A DNA stretch of 64,000 bases. Origin: Paenibacillus illinoisensis NBRC 15959. Lineage in GTDB: Bacteria; Bacillota; Bacilli; Paenibacillales; Paenibacillaceae. The stretch spans positions 124,001 through 188,000 of the forward strand of contig NZ_BIME01000009.1 in assembly GCF_004000925.1 (NCBI RefSeq), written 5' to 3'. Every line of letters begins with the position of its first letter. Position 1 is the stretch's first letter. The notes beneath the pieces are model-generated. The model saw only the letters and a program-made list of their open reading frames with translations, did no database searches and had not been told where the DNA came from. Positions 51,871 to 61,135 of the stretch are shown here, one piece after another. A program made the translations under genes and the position numbers.

Positions 51871-53505
51871 CTATTTCTTGGAACCCATTTGCCCGTTATA
51901 CCATTCATTAGCTTCAGTCAGTACCTGCTGCCCGCCTGCTTCCATAAATTCCTCCACGAAGGTATCAAAACTTTCAACAGGCTGATCCCCGGTGATGATG
52001 GAGATGTATGCTCTGTCCCTCATATGGATCAACTCAGATGAATATTGAATCAGGGCAGGGGTAGCCACCTCCAGATGATTATAAATACCGTTCTCCGTCA
52101 ATCCCTCAGATGCAGCCCACTGCTCCCGTTTGCCAGAGGTTGCACCTGGAACGGTCATGCCAATGCTGGAGCCGATCATATTGGTGTAATTCTCCATACG
52201 GTTATATGGGGGCAGAATGTGAAATTCCCCTGAAGATGAAGAGCTCCAGTTCCAGTGCTTTCCTGGAAGGCCATATTCCATTTTGATCTGCTCTGCCGGA
52301 TCGGAGTTTGCACTGACATAATCGAGGATTTCAAGGATTTTTTCCAGTTTACCAGGCTCGTTGACTGTATCGGCCCCGATTGTAATGAAACTCATCAGCA
52401 GATTGTAGCCTTTGGAGCCACTAAGTCCATCAGGACCTGTAACAGGAGGACCGAATTTGACGCCTGCGGATGCATTCTTCTGCAGGAGTTCACGGACATT
52501 GAACATGGCTCCTACGGGAATTTCCTCGTCCTTTTCATTAAGAATGCTATAATCTCCGTCTTGAGTCCAATGATAATAATTGCCCATGGAGGTCATCCCA
52601 ATTCTGCTATTAATAAACGCATGCGACAAATGCTTATAGCCACCTTTATTTTCTCCAGTTATGAATTCAGGATCGATAATCCCATCCTGATACCACTTCT
52701 GCAGATAAGCCAAGGCTTTCTTCATCTCAGGTTCCAATGCGCCGATCACGAGTCGGTCATTTTTTTGGTTAAAGTACAGCTGCTCGGTAAAAACGGATTG
52801 CCCAAAAGCACCAAAAACGACATTCATGCCCTCTTTGGATAACCCGTATGTATCTTTTTTTCCATTTCCGTCAGGGTCACCTTTGGCGAATGCATACATA
52901 ACCTTCTCAAACTCCTCTAATGTCCGCGGAACATCGAGACCGAGTTTCTCCAGCCAGTCTTCCCGATATACGACAGGGGTCCGGTAGATGTTAGTCTGAT
53001 TGATGACCGGGATTCCATATAAGGCGCCATTTATTTTTCCGTACTCCAAGTAACGTGAATCATAATCACGGATTCGCTTCACAATATGAGGCGCATGTTT
53101 TTCTAATACGTCCTCGGGAATTTCTGCTAACACCCCCTGCATCTGATATTTAAGCAGATCATGTGGCTGCCTGATCCGAAGAAGATCCGGTATGTTCCCT
53201 TGAGCGAGCTTCAAGTCCAGCAGGTCCTCATAGCGTCTGTTCTCCAGGTTCCACACCTCCAGATTCACATCAAAAAGATCCTCGATATAGGTAATCATCT
53301 CGGCATCCTCAGGAACAGGGGTATTCTGATGCATGGTCCAGGAAATCGTATATGGCGGCTCTGTATCCTTCTCAGACTCATCAGCAGGATTGTGCTGCTG
53401 CATTTGAGCGCGTTGTTCCCCCAAAACGGTGCAGCCACTCATACATATGATAAGGATAACGGTTGTGATCAATAGACACAGAGCTCTTGAAAGGTTGAGG
53501 TTCAT
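51871..53505 (-). CDS. Extracellular solute-binding lipoprotein (LplA/LipO-like)
   Basis: 544 residues, ATG behind AAGGAG. Lipobox MSGC near residue 25. It belongs to the large family-1 binding proteins of Paenibacillus carbohydrate ABC importers: PEDAEMITYIEDLFDVNLEVWNLENRRYEDLLDLKLAQGNIPDLLRI near the start, YGIPVINQTNIYRTPVVYREDWLEKLGLDVPRTLEEFEKVMYAF in the middle. It probably binds an oligosaccharide outside the cell. The usual LplB/YtcP permease genes are missing on both sides. The gene lies 66 bases after a membrane AraC regulator in the same direction, so the two are probably co-expressed. Confidence 0.9.
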   Translation of the reverse strand: MNLNLSRALCLLITTVILIICMSGCTVLGEQRAQMQQHNPADESEKDTEPPYTISWTMHQNTPVPEDAEMITYIEDLFDVNLEVWNLENRRYEDLLDLKLAQGNIPDLLRIRQPHDLLKYQMQGVLAEIPEDVLEKHAPHIVKRIRDYDSRYLEYGKINGALYGIPVINQTNIYRTPVVYREDWLEKLGLDVPRTLEEFEKVMYAFAKGDPDGNGKKDTYGLSKEGMNVVFGAFGQSVFTEQLYFNQKNDRLVIGALEPEMKKALAYLQKWYQDGIIDPEFITGENKGGYKHLSHAFINSRIGMTSMGNYYHWTQDGDYSILNEKDEEIPVGAMFNVRELLQKNASAGVKFGPPVTGPDGLSGSKGYNLLMSFITIGADTVNEPGKLEKILEILDYVSANSDPAEQIKMEYGLPGKHWNWSSSSSGEFHILPPYNRMENYTNMIGSSIGMTVPGATSGKREQWAASEGLTENGIYNHLEVATPALIQYSSELIHMRDRAYISIITGDQPVESFDTFVEEFMEAGGQQVLTEANEWYNGQMGSKK

Positions 53506-53571
53506 AGCAGCTCCTTCTCATGATTTGATATCTGGATTAATGTCCAAGGTTAGGGGCAACCCTTCGGCCAA

Positions 53572-55881
53572 TCAATTCATCAGACTGCGCATGAAGTTTT
53601 TCGGTGTACAGCCGTGAATTTCTTTGAACTTTTTAATGAAGTAGGCAGAGGTACGGTATCCGACCGTGCTCGCAACCTGCTCAATAGTAAATTCCTGTTG
53701 TGCGATGAGTTCGCGTGCGCGTTCCATTCTCTGATTCGTGACATACTCCGAATAGGCCATGCCGGTCTCTTCCTTAAAAATCTTACTAAGATACTTGGGA
53801 CTGATATACACTTGTTCCGCGACATGATCCAGCGTGAGATCGCCCGAAATATGCTCGCGAACGTAGGCTTTGACAGCTGAAATGGTATCCGGGCTCCTGA
53901 CCTCGCTTCGTTTCTCCATATGTGTGATAAATTCGGTTACCAGATGAGTCATCCATTCCGAATACCGGTTGATATTGTAGAAAGAGGAATACTGCTTGTA
54001 CAAATTCATGGAGCTCACCTCGGCGGGCTGCCAGCGCACTTGACTGATGCAGTCAGCGTATATGGAAACCATTTTTAATAAAATAATGCGGCTGTATTCG
54101 GCTGAATAGAGGCCTTCCTTGATGGTCAATACCACATCCTGAATGGCCTCTACCGTACTGTCCATATCACGGGATTGCAATTTCTTCTCAAAACTCATGA
54201 GGTAAGCGTCCGGAAGCTCCAAACTGCTGGTTTCCCTTTGCAGAAGATCAAGGTCTTGAATGGCAGACAGAGCGGGGAAGAAATAGCTGTATTGAATCAA
54301 GGCTTTCGCCTCATGATAGCTTGTGTGAATCTCCGTGAAATGCTCTACCCAGCCGCCTAAGGACACTGCAAAATCAAGATCGAACCGGCTTCTCGCCTCA
54401 GAATGAATAAAGTTAACAATGTGATCCGAAACAGGCTCTTCGCGTTGGTTCGTACAGATGATCACGGCTATTTTGTGATCCTGCAATTCCTCCGCAAGCA
54501 GCTTGGTTTCAGCCATTTCTGCTGTCTCCAGCTGCTGAATCATTGTGTACAACGTATGCTGCAGCTGTCGTGGCTGCAACTCCTTCCACTTCTCGCTGAC
54601 GGGGTCAATGACGATACAGCGATAGCGGGAATAGGCCACCGACACCTGAACAGACTGCAGCTGTTCCGTAAGTTCCTCGGGCGTAAATCGGTTATTTAAC
54701 ATATTCAGCATGATACTGTGCCTAATCATTTTGTGATTGGCCTGCAGCGTTTCTTCCAGACTATCGACTTTGATGGAAAGGCTGCTGATAGCCGAATCGA
54801 TGAATCGATATTCATTCTGCTTCAGGCTGCTGGGGCTATCTACCCTGGCCTTGATATTATTCAGGATCCGCTTAAGAGGACTGTAATTGGCTACGGTGAA
54901 GCCGAACGACATGGCTATCCCAACCGCTACAGCGAGCAAACCAAGAAGCGCAGAGACCTCCTTTAAGCTATCCAGCTTATAATAGAAGCTTTTATTCGGG
55001 GTGGTTGTGTAAATTCTCCATCCATTTTCTTCGAATTGCTCCTGGGAAACAACATAAGCATCATGATTAAAGTTTTGCGTGAAGCTCTCGCCGGAAGAAG
55101 GAAAAGAGAGCAGCGACTGAAGCAGATTCTCGTTCGTGGAGCTGCCTAACATTGATTTATCAGCGGCAGATATGACGATTCCGTGCTGATCCACGATGTA
55201 TGTATTTTCATAGTCGGCAGGGATCATATTACGAATCAGCTGACTGATCGTCGATTCTTTGATATCAATCGCAACCATGACCTTACTGTCTTGTCCAGAG
55301 GACTGAAATGGATAACTGTGAACATAGGAGATTAGAGGCATCGTGCTGCTCTGTTCGGGTAATTCGATATAAGTATCCTCAGGAACCATACGAGTCTGCA
55401 TCCATAAGGAGCTTTTGTCACTCTTTTTCATCGCTTCAATCCAATCGTAGGCAGTATCTACGCTCGAAGGAGTGACTTCATGGAGCTGCAGCCCATATAC
55501 AGAAGAGATCATGAAATGATTCTCTGTATCGTACACATGAATGGCCTGAATCAGGTCGGAATAATTCTGCACCTGACTTTTGAGCAGTTGCTCAATGTCC
55601 AGAATTTTGCTGTGGTTTCCTTGCAGGCTGTCGAGCTGAATGCTGACGGGGCTGCCCAGGGCAAGCGAAAGATAGACTTGGTTCACCTTTTCGATAACGG
55701 AGGTCTCAATATAATTGACGGTACTTTGCAGCTGCAATTGTTTGTTGATCCGAATCTCTTTGCTGTATTGATGGGAGAAGAAGAGATATAAGATAGATCC
55801 GAAAAGAAGCGCAATAACAAGGACGACAGCAAGATAGGAAAAAATCATCCTGGATCTCACCGATTGGAAGAGCTTGCGCAT
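53572..55881 (-). CDS. Membrane-bound AraC-family regulator with Cache sensor (YtdP-like)
   Basis: 769 residues, similar in length to B. subtilis YtdP (772), ATG behind GGAGGAAAAAG. Helix at about 12-34, a Cache-type extracellular domain (about 35-295), second helix (about 300-320), a linker with a cytoplasmic helical region, and a C-terminal AraC DNA-binding domain (about 665-765) with LTLDHVAEQVYISPKYLSKIFKEETGMAYSEYVTNQRMERARELI and VASTVGYRTSAYFIKKFKEIHGCTPKNFM. There is no histidine kinase or receiver domain, so it is a one-component transmembrane regulator. It probably senses a sugar and activates the downstream binding-protein gene. Confidence 0.92.
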   Translation of the reverse strand: MRKLFQSVRSRMIFSYLAVVLVIALLFGSILYLFFSHQYSKEIRINKQLQLQSTVNYIETSVIEKVNQVYLSLALGSPVSIQLDSLQGNHSKILDIEQLLKSQVQNYSDLIQAIHVYDTENHFMISSVYGLQLHEVTPSSVDTAYDWIEAMKKSDKSSLWMQTRMVPEDTYIELPEQSSTMPLISYVHSYPFQSSGQDSKVMVAIDIKESTISQLIRNMIPADYENTYIVDQHGIVISAADKSMLGSSTNENLLQSLLSFPSSGESFTQNFNHDAYVVSQEQFEENGWRIYTTTPNKSFYYKLDSLKEVSALLGLLAVAVGIAMSFGFTVANYSPLKRILNNIKARVDSPSSLKQNEYRFIDSAISSLSIKVDSLEETLQANHKMIRHSIMLNMLNNRFTPEELTEQLQSVQVSVAYSRYRCIVIDPVSEKWKELQPRQLQHTLYTMIQQLETAEMAETKLLAEELQDHKIAVIICTNQREEPVSDHIVNFIHSEARSRFDLDFAVSLGGWVEHFTEIHTSYHEAKALIQYSYFFPALSAIQDLDLLQRETSSLELPDAYLMSFEKKLQSRDMDSTVEAIQDVVLTIKEGLYSAEYSRIILLKMVSIYADCISQVRWQPAEVSSMNLYKQYSSFYNINRYSEWMTHLVTEFITHMEKRSEVRSPDTISAVKAYVREHISGDLTLDHVAEQVYISPKYLSKIFKEETGMAYSEYVTNQRMERARELIAQQEFTIEQVASTVGYRTSAYFIKKFKEIHGCTPKNFMRSLMN

Positions 55882-55965
55882 TCTTTTTCCTCCTTCATAA
55901 CGGGTTTCTAGACAACTTCATCATTATATAATAGCCCCGGCACTAGAAATCATGTTGATCGAAAT

Positions 55966-56046
55966 TTAACAAACACCCCCAGAACAATTTACGTTCCGTT
56001 AATCTAAATTTACAAACAACTGCACGCTAGATGACGATTCTATTAT
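55966..56046 (+). promoter_or_regulatory. PHO box and promoter upstream of the SLH/acid phosphatase gene
   Basis: TTAACA (55966), TTTACG (55988), TTAATC (55999) and TTTACA (56009) match PhoP repeats. The first three fit an 11-bp register (55966, [55977 degenerate], 55988, 55999) and the last is one base off. A TATTAT -10 lies at 56041-56046. It predicts phosphate-starvation control of the phosphatase. Confidence 0.65.
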
Positions 56047-56239
56047 TCACTCTATTTTTTGGAGAATACACCGGCCAAAACGTACGAATTTGATATAAAA
56101 CGGAATTTGTTCTATAGATGCCAGGCTCCCTCAAGTGCTAAAGTAACCCCAGATCAGACACGGAATGAATGGAGACGATCCTACACATTCGCTGATGAAA
56201 TCGAAAAATTACGATTATGGGAGCGTGTATTTGCAGGCC

Positions 56240-58951
56240 ATGAAAAAACCACTTAAAAAATCACTGGCATTTCTTCTAATGTTGTCTATGGTAAGCCCAA
56301 CGTTTGCAGATCGGAGCTTTGCAGCCGACCAGAAGATTCAGTTCTCTGATATTAAGGGACACTGGGCGGAAGCGAACATTCAAGCATGGGGTGATGAAGG
56401 ACTGATTCGGGGCTATTTGGATCGTTCATTCAAACCAAACAACGAGATTACGAGAGCAGAATTTATGAATCTGGTGAATGGTGCTTTTGGATATGCAGGA
56501 CAAGCTGCCATTAACTTTAATGATGTTTCTGAAGATGCATGGTATTATCAGGCCGTTTCTACAGCTAGTGCGGCTGGATATATGGATGGTTATGCGGATC
56601 AAACGATGAAACCTCAACATCCGATCACACGTCAGGAAGCGGCCAAAATCATCGCTGGCATTCTGAATCTGGACCTGAATGAGGGAGTAGCGAATGCATT
56701 TAGCGATGCTTCGTCCATAGCGGATTGGAGCAAAGGAGCTGTAGGTGGAACTGCAGCAGCCAAAATTATATCCGGATATTCAGATGGAAGCTTCAAACCA
56801 CTGCAATCGATCACTCGGGCAGAAGCGGTAATTGCACTTTTTAATGCTTTGGAAATAGACTCGAGCGCAGATGCTAAACCATTCAAGCCAAAGGGCACGG
56901 CTAATGTGCTGAATGTGGAACCCCCTGCCGAAGAAGCTCGTCTGTCTGCAGTCGAACATGGAGCCAATGCGGACGACGGCACGTTGAAAAATATTGCGGC
57001 AACGAATCCATTTATTGATATTTTGGACGGTTTCGAACAAGTCTGGTCCATGAACCAATCGGATTGGAGAGATGGAACAGCAGCGACCAAACCGGGAGTG
57101 AAGGGAGAGGTTGCAAAGTATGGCGATGGACCGACCCCATATTATGATGGCTTTAAAAATGATCAAAAGACAGCAGTCGCAGACCAAAAAACATTTGCGA
57201 ACGAAGAAATTCGAAATCAAGCGACTTGGGTTGCTAACATCAAATATGTAGAAGATGTGACGCAAAATCGTACCGATGAAGAGGCGTTAGCCGCCTATTA
57301 CGATGACCAGAGAGATAAGATCTACAGTATGATGGAAGCTTTTGGGCCACTGGCTAACACGTATGTAGACATCGTTAAGCCAACGACAAGCGTCGAAAGA
57401 GAGATCAGCGACATGGATGTTGTCTTGACAGAAGAAACGGCAGAAGACCAAAGCCAGGGAATGGGAAGTGAATGGGCTAAGACGGAGCTTGCAGACATGG
57501 TAGCCCTGGTGGATCTGGTTCGATTCAAGACTCCTTCATCCTCCAACCCTTCGAAATACTTCTACTCTTCCCCAAGACCATGGAGAATGAATTCGAACGG
57601 AGAAGTGAAAGAGGTTGTCGATGAGAATGGTTTGGCCGTGTGGGAAACCTTGGGTAAAGGTGAAGTGACAGAAGAACCTTTGGCTTCAGGAGGAACCAAA
57701 ACAACGGGAGAAAAGCATTTCCAACAATACGAAAGCAACGTGGAAATCATTCCTGCATTGAGCTATGTAAGAAGAATAGCGGAAGATGGACGAGGTAAGG
57801 ATGGAGCATTCCCGAGCGGTCATACCAGTGCTTCGTATCTGTCTGTTCTTCCTTTTGCCTACGCCACGCCAGAACGATTCTCTGAATTTTTAACAAGAGC
57901 TGCTCAAATGGGTGAAAACCGCATTGTGACCGGGATGCACTCGCCGCTTGATGTTATTGGTGCAAGGATTCAAGCGACAGCCATGGCAGCATATGCATTC
58001 AACAAGGAAGAGAACCAGGAATTGATGGAAAAGGCATATAACAATACAGGAGAAGTATTTGGAGCATTGGCAGAAAAAGAAAATATGAGTTTGTACGAAT
58101 ATGCACACACGGTAACAGAGGACTATACCTTCAAAAGTGCTTATGATGAAAAGAAATGGGAAGATCATGACGCTAACAAAGCCTTCTACAGAGAAAAACT
58201 CACGTATGGTCTGCCACAAACAGGAATCAAAGGTTTGGCTCCCGAAGTGCCGCAAGGTGCAGAAGCTCTATTAAAGACACGTCAGCCTTATTTGACGGAT
58301 GAGCAGCGTAGAGAAGTATTGTATACGACATCCATTGATTCCGGTTATCCGGTACTGGACGAATCAAAGGGTTGGGGCAGATTGGATTTGGTGACAGCTG
58401 CGGATGGCTACGGTGCATTCTTGAACAACGTAACCGTGGATATGGATGCTTCCAAAGGGCGTTTCAATGCAGAGGATTGGTGGAGAAATGATATCTCCGG
58501 CAGTGGGATGCTGACGAAAAAGGGAACAGGTACACTTACCATGACAGGCAATAACAGTTACACAGGCGGAACGCTGCTGCAGGCAGGAACGCTGGTGGCT
58601 GAATCTGCAACTTCCTTTGGTCTCGGTGATCTGTATGTGGAGAATGGAAAAGTCATCGTTCATGCGGATGGAGCATTAAAATTAAACAGAAACTTTACCA
58701 TGGACAATGGAACGTTGGAATTGGTTATGGACGATGATAACAGTCAGGTTAATGTTGGTAAAAAGCTGTATCTGGATGGAGGAAACCTCAATCTGGACTT
58801 GTCCAACTATAAGATCGAAGGTTCCAAGGATATTACTTTAATGACGGCTGGCGTAATTAAAGGTGAATTCGACCAAGTCACAGCGGATGGTTATGACGTT
58901 CAGGTTACTTACGAAAAGGATCGCATCATTGCACATGTTGTAGCGAAATAA
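56240..58951 (+). CDS. Secreted acid phosphatase: SLH domains, PAP2 phosphatase, autotransporter-type beta-strand repeat
   Basis: 903 residues from the ATG at 56240, chosen because a signal peptide starts there (MKKPLKKSLAFLLMLSMVS, end near SFAA); upstream in-frame ATGs at 56165 and 56195 remain possible and none has a strong ribosome site. Three SLH units (about 30-205) bind the wall polymer. The PAP2 core has all three motifs: KX6RP at 439-447 (KYFYSSPRP), PSGHT at 525-529 with His528, and NRIVTGMHSPLD with His567 and Asp571 (NR where SR is usual). The C-terminus (about 755-900, GTGTLTMTGNNSYTGGTLLQAGTLVAES) is an autotransporter-associated beta-strand repeat, rare in Gram-positives. It probably releases phosphate at the cell surface. 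Confidence 0.88.
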   Translation: MKKPLKKSLAFLLMLSMVSPTFADRSFAADQKIQFSDIKGHWAEANIQAWGDEGLIRGYLDRSFKPNNEITRAEFMNLVNGAFGYAGQAAINFNDVSEDAWYYQAVSTASAAGYMDGYADQTMKPQHPITRQEAAKIIAGILNLDLNEGVANAFSDASSIADWSKGAVGGTAAAKIISGYSDGSFKPLQSITRAEAVIALFNALEIDSSADAKPFKPKGTANVLNVEPPAEEARLSAVEHGANADDGTLKNIAATNPFIDILDGFEQVWSMNQSDWRDGTAATKPGVKGEVAKYGDGPTPYYDGFKNDQKTAVADQKTFANEEIRNQATWVANIKYVEDVTQNRTDEEALAAYYDDQRDKIYSMMEAFGPLANTYVDIVKPTTSVEREISDMDVVLTEETAEDQSQGMGSEWAKTELADMVALVDLVRFKTPSSSNPSKYFYSSPRPWRMNSNGEVKEVVDENGLAVWETLGKGEVTEEPLASGGTKTTGEKHFQQYESNVEIIPALSYVRRIAEDGRGKDGAFPSGHTSASYLSVLPFAYATPERFSEFLTRAAQMGENRIVTGMHSPLDVIGARIQATAMAAYAFNKEENQELMEKAYNNTGEVFGALAEKENMSLYEYAHTVTEDYTFKSAYDEKKWEDHDANKAFYREKLTYGLPQTGIKGLAPEVPQGAEALLKTRQPYLTDEQRREVLYTTSIDSGYPVLDESKGWGRLDLVTAADGYGAFLNNVTVDMDASKGRFNAEDWWRNDISGSGMLTKKGTGTLTMTGNNSYTGGTLLQAGTLVAESATSFGLGDLYVENGKVIVHADGALKLNRNFTMDNGTLELVMDDDNSQVNVGKKLYLDGGNLNLDLSNYKIEGSKDITLMTAGVIKGEFDQVTADGYDVQVTYEKDRIIAHVVAK

Positions 58952-58990
58952 GCTAACGCATTTTATCAAAGCAATACTATTCTTATATGG

Positions 58991-59027
58991 AAAAGGACTG
59001 AACTACGTTGTAGTTCAGTCCTTTTTC
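58991..59027. terminator. Bidirectional terminator
   Basis: AAAAGGACTGAACTAC / GTAGTTCAGTCCTTTT, 16-bp perfect stem with a three-base loop. Confidence 0.92.
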
Positions 59028-59119
59028 CATCTTGAGCAACACGCAGGATTCAGTAGTGAGAGTTCTGCTTTACCCATTTGATTATCATAGATTACATGAA
59101 AAAAAGGGAATGGTCCTCA

Positions 59120-60007
59120 CTATTCGCCCGTGTAGGCACCAGCTTTACGTGCTGCACTCACTTCGATTTCAGTAGGTGGCTCATTCGTTGGCTCCAGCTC
59201 GGTATGACCTACATAAGGGCGATCACTCCGTGGGCGAGTTCCAGTAAACCCGAAACCTGAAGTGAACAGGACCAGCTGTAATCCCAAGGCATAAGGAGCA
59301 GCAGCAGGCCCAATCAGATGGAGCAGCGAGCATAGCACGATCAGCAAGAAGAGTATTTTGTTCACTGTACCTGATGGTTCACGGCGCAGGCTGGCCCAGA
59401 GCAGATAACCATACATTATGGCAATCATTAAGGAAACTGCACGCAACCACGGGAGGACGCTCTCCCATGAATCTACGGAAACGTCCAACAGTCGCTGGCG
59501 GAACACAAGATCAGCAACCAGAAACAGGGTAGCTGCCAGTGCAGCTGGTTCGGCCAGAGGCCGAAAAATTGTCCAGATGGCCTCGCCCCAATGATCTGTT
59601 CGGTTATCTTGACCGAGTTCATCTGATAATGCGGTGCATTCTCGTTCCAATGCTCTGTGCATCAGCGCGAGTCTGGCAGGATCATGCTCCTTGATGCAAT
59701 CGCGGATCTGATCCTGTAACGTAGAGGAGAGGTCAGATGCCGATTTGCAGGCCAGCATGGCCATGAACAGATCCTGTTGTTCATTTTCTGAGAATGAATA
59801 CTTTTTATGTTCCAGAATGGTGAGTTTTCCCAATAGGTTTGTGCTTATGTATAATGTATCTTGTATCCTTCGCATTCGCCTTTCGTGGCTGCGGCGAACT
59901 TCAGTGGCAGACCATATATATATCCAGAGCAGCAGAGCTATGACTCCAAACAGCACAGCCTCAGCGCCGGGGCGCGATAGTAGCTCTTCGATCCAGGGTT
60001 GAAACAC
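59120..60007 (-). CDS. Membrane protein of unknown function
   Basis: 295 residues from the GTG at 60007, behind AAAGGAGG; the GTG at 60049 has no ribosome site. One helix near the N-terminus (about 18-38), a cytoplasmic helical domain (about 40-155), then four or five helices (about 160-265) and a hydrophilic tail. The tail contains THR-rich and Pro/Glu-rich sequence (GHTELEPTNEPPTEIE). The family is not recognised. It is divergent from a GNAT gene, which starts about 110 bases away. Confidence 0.75.
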   Translation of the reverse strand: MFQPWIEELLSRPGAEAVLFGVIALLLWIYIWSATEVRRSHERRMRRIQDTLYISTNLLGKLTILEHKKYSFSENEQQDLFMAMLACKSASDLSSTLQDQIRDCIKEHDPARLALMHRALERECTALSDELGQDNRTDHWGEAIWTIFRPLAEPAALAATLFLVADLVFRQRLLDVSVDSWESVLPWLRAVSLMIAIMYGYLLWASLRREPSGTVNKILFLLIVLCSLLHLIGPAAAPYALGLQLVLFTSGFGFTGTRPRSDRPYVGHTELEPTNEPPTEIEVSAARKAGAYTGE

Positions 60008-60118
60008 ACGTTTTCCTCCTTTGCATAAACTTGACGTATCTTGAAACACGCTTCACGTAAGCTTTCTCTCACTATTACACAGGAAGTAGATGAATTCAAG
60101 CAGAAAGGGGCACAATTC

Positions 60119-60532
60119 ATGGACCAGATCAACATGGAACAAATTCCACCCACAGCAGCAGAGTATCTTGCCTTGCGACAAATTGCGGGTCTCAGTGCGA
60201 TGAGCAAGGAGGGAGCAGAAATTGGACTGCCGAACAGTCTTTTTGCCGTATGTTTACGCGATGGAGATGCACTCGTAGGCATGGGCAGGGTTATTGGGGA
60301 TGGCGGTTGTTTCTTTCAGGTGGTGGATATTGCGGTTCACCCGGATGTTCAAGGCAGGGGATATGGCAAGTTGATTATGAGCGAGATCATGAAATACTTG
60401 CGTGAACATGTGCCTGCTCGAGGCTTGGTGAGTCTTCTTGCGGATGTACCTGCAGATCGCCTGTACTCCCAATTTGGTTTCACCTATACCAGCCCGAAAT
60501 CGGAAGGCATGTGGTGGAGGCAGGGAGAATAG
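60119..60532 (+). CDS. GNAT-family N-acetyltransferase
   Basis: 137 residues from the ATG at 60119, behind AAAGGGG; upstream in-frame starts lack a ribosome site. The acetyl-CoA signature is VVDIAVHPDVQGRGYGKLIMSEIM, with the Q/RxxGxG/A motif QGRGYG. The family-typical FGFTYTSPKSEGMWW closes the fold. It acetylates a small molecule or protein amine; the substrate is unknown. It is followed by a terminator and a separate regulator/transporter pair. Confidence 0.9.
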   Translation: MDQINMEQIPPTAAEYLALRQIAGLSAMSKEGAEIGLPNSLFAVCLRDGDALVGMGRVIGDGGCFFQVVDIAVHPDVQGRGYGKLIMSEIMKYLREHVPARGLVSLLADVPADRLYSQFGFTYTSPKSEGMWWRQGE

Positions 60533-60624
60533 AAGGTAAGAAATCTGGGTCAAACCTATTTAAATAGAGCAAGTCTTGGGTATGTGAAATAACCTCACCA
60601 AACTCCATCTACTATTTAACTCTT

Positions 60625-60656
60625 CAACCTTTGGTCTCTCAAAGGTTGTTTTTTTG
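60625..60656 (+). terminator. Rho-independent terminator after the GNAT gene
   Basis: AACCTTTG / CAAAGGTT stem with a GTCTCT loop, followed by GTTTTTTT. Confidence 0.88.
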
Positions 60657-60657
60657 C

Positions 60658-60720
60658 TTTACATCCATTAATTTACAGGTATAATGTAATTCAAATACAA
60701 TTTACAATTTACGATTTACA
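60658..60720 (+). promoter_or_regulatory. Promoter with tandem 7-bp operator repeats
   Basis: TTTACA (60658-60663), 16 bp, TATAAT (60680-60685), then ATTTACA-ATTTACG-ATTTACA (60700-60720) in tandem with no spacer, preceded by a degenerate AAATACA. Ribbon-helix-helix regulators bind tandem direct repeats, and such a protein is encoded next, so autoregulation is likely. Confidence 0.6.
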
Positions 60721-60757
60721 AAATCTCAATACAAGCAACAGAATGGAGGAGATGAAG

Positions 60758-61135
60758 TTGGACAAAGACCAGCGGACTCAATTGAATCGAATGGTAGAAC
60801 GATCCATGGATCAAGCAAGCAAGAATCTTTCGGGAACTAAAGGGGTTGTCTCCGTGAGATTAAGTCAGGAAGAAATTGATATTATTGATCAGCTTGTCTT
60901 CCTTGAACTGGCCAAAAACCGTTCAGATGCAACGGCGATGTTAATCAGGGAAGGAATTCGGGCACATCAATCGTTATTGAGCGAGATTCAAGAGTATACC
61001 GCAGAGCTTGAGCGGGTAAAGGCCAAAATTCAACAGTCCATTCGTAATTCAGGGTTGTTGACACGTCTGCAAAGTGAAACGGGAAGCGAGATGAAGGGGA
61101 AAAGAGAGGGAACGGATGAAACAAACGAAAAATGA
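60758..61135 (+). CDS. Ribbon-helix-helix-like regulator
   Basis: 125 residues from the TTG at 60758, six bases after GGAGGAG; ATGs at 60752 and 60743 sit on the ribosome site. The core GVVSVRLSQEEIDIIDQLVFLELAKNRSDATAMLIREGIRAH fits the beta-helix-helix fold of CopG/Arc regulators. A C-terminal helical segment (about 70-105) may form a coiled coil, and the tail is charged. Its 3' end overlaps the MFS gene by 20 bases. It probably represses the pair by binding the tandem repeats upstream; the inducer may be a substrate of the transporter (inference). Confidence 0.72.
   Translation: MDKDQRTQLNRMVERSMDQASKNLSGTKGVVSVRLSQEEIDIIDQLVFLELAKNRSDATAMLIREGIRAHQSLLSEIQEYTAELERVKAKIQQSIRNSGLLTRLQSETGSEMKGKREGTDETNEK

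Noticed and set aside
56059..56256. 65-residue frame in the leader of the acid phosphatase gene
   Set aside because: TTG start without ribosome site, and it runs into the phosphatase signal peptide in another frame.
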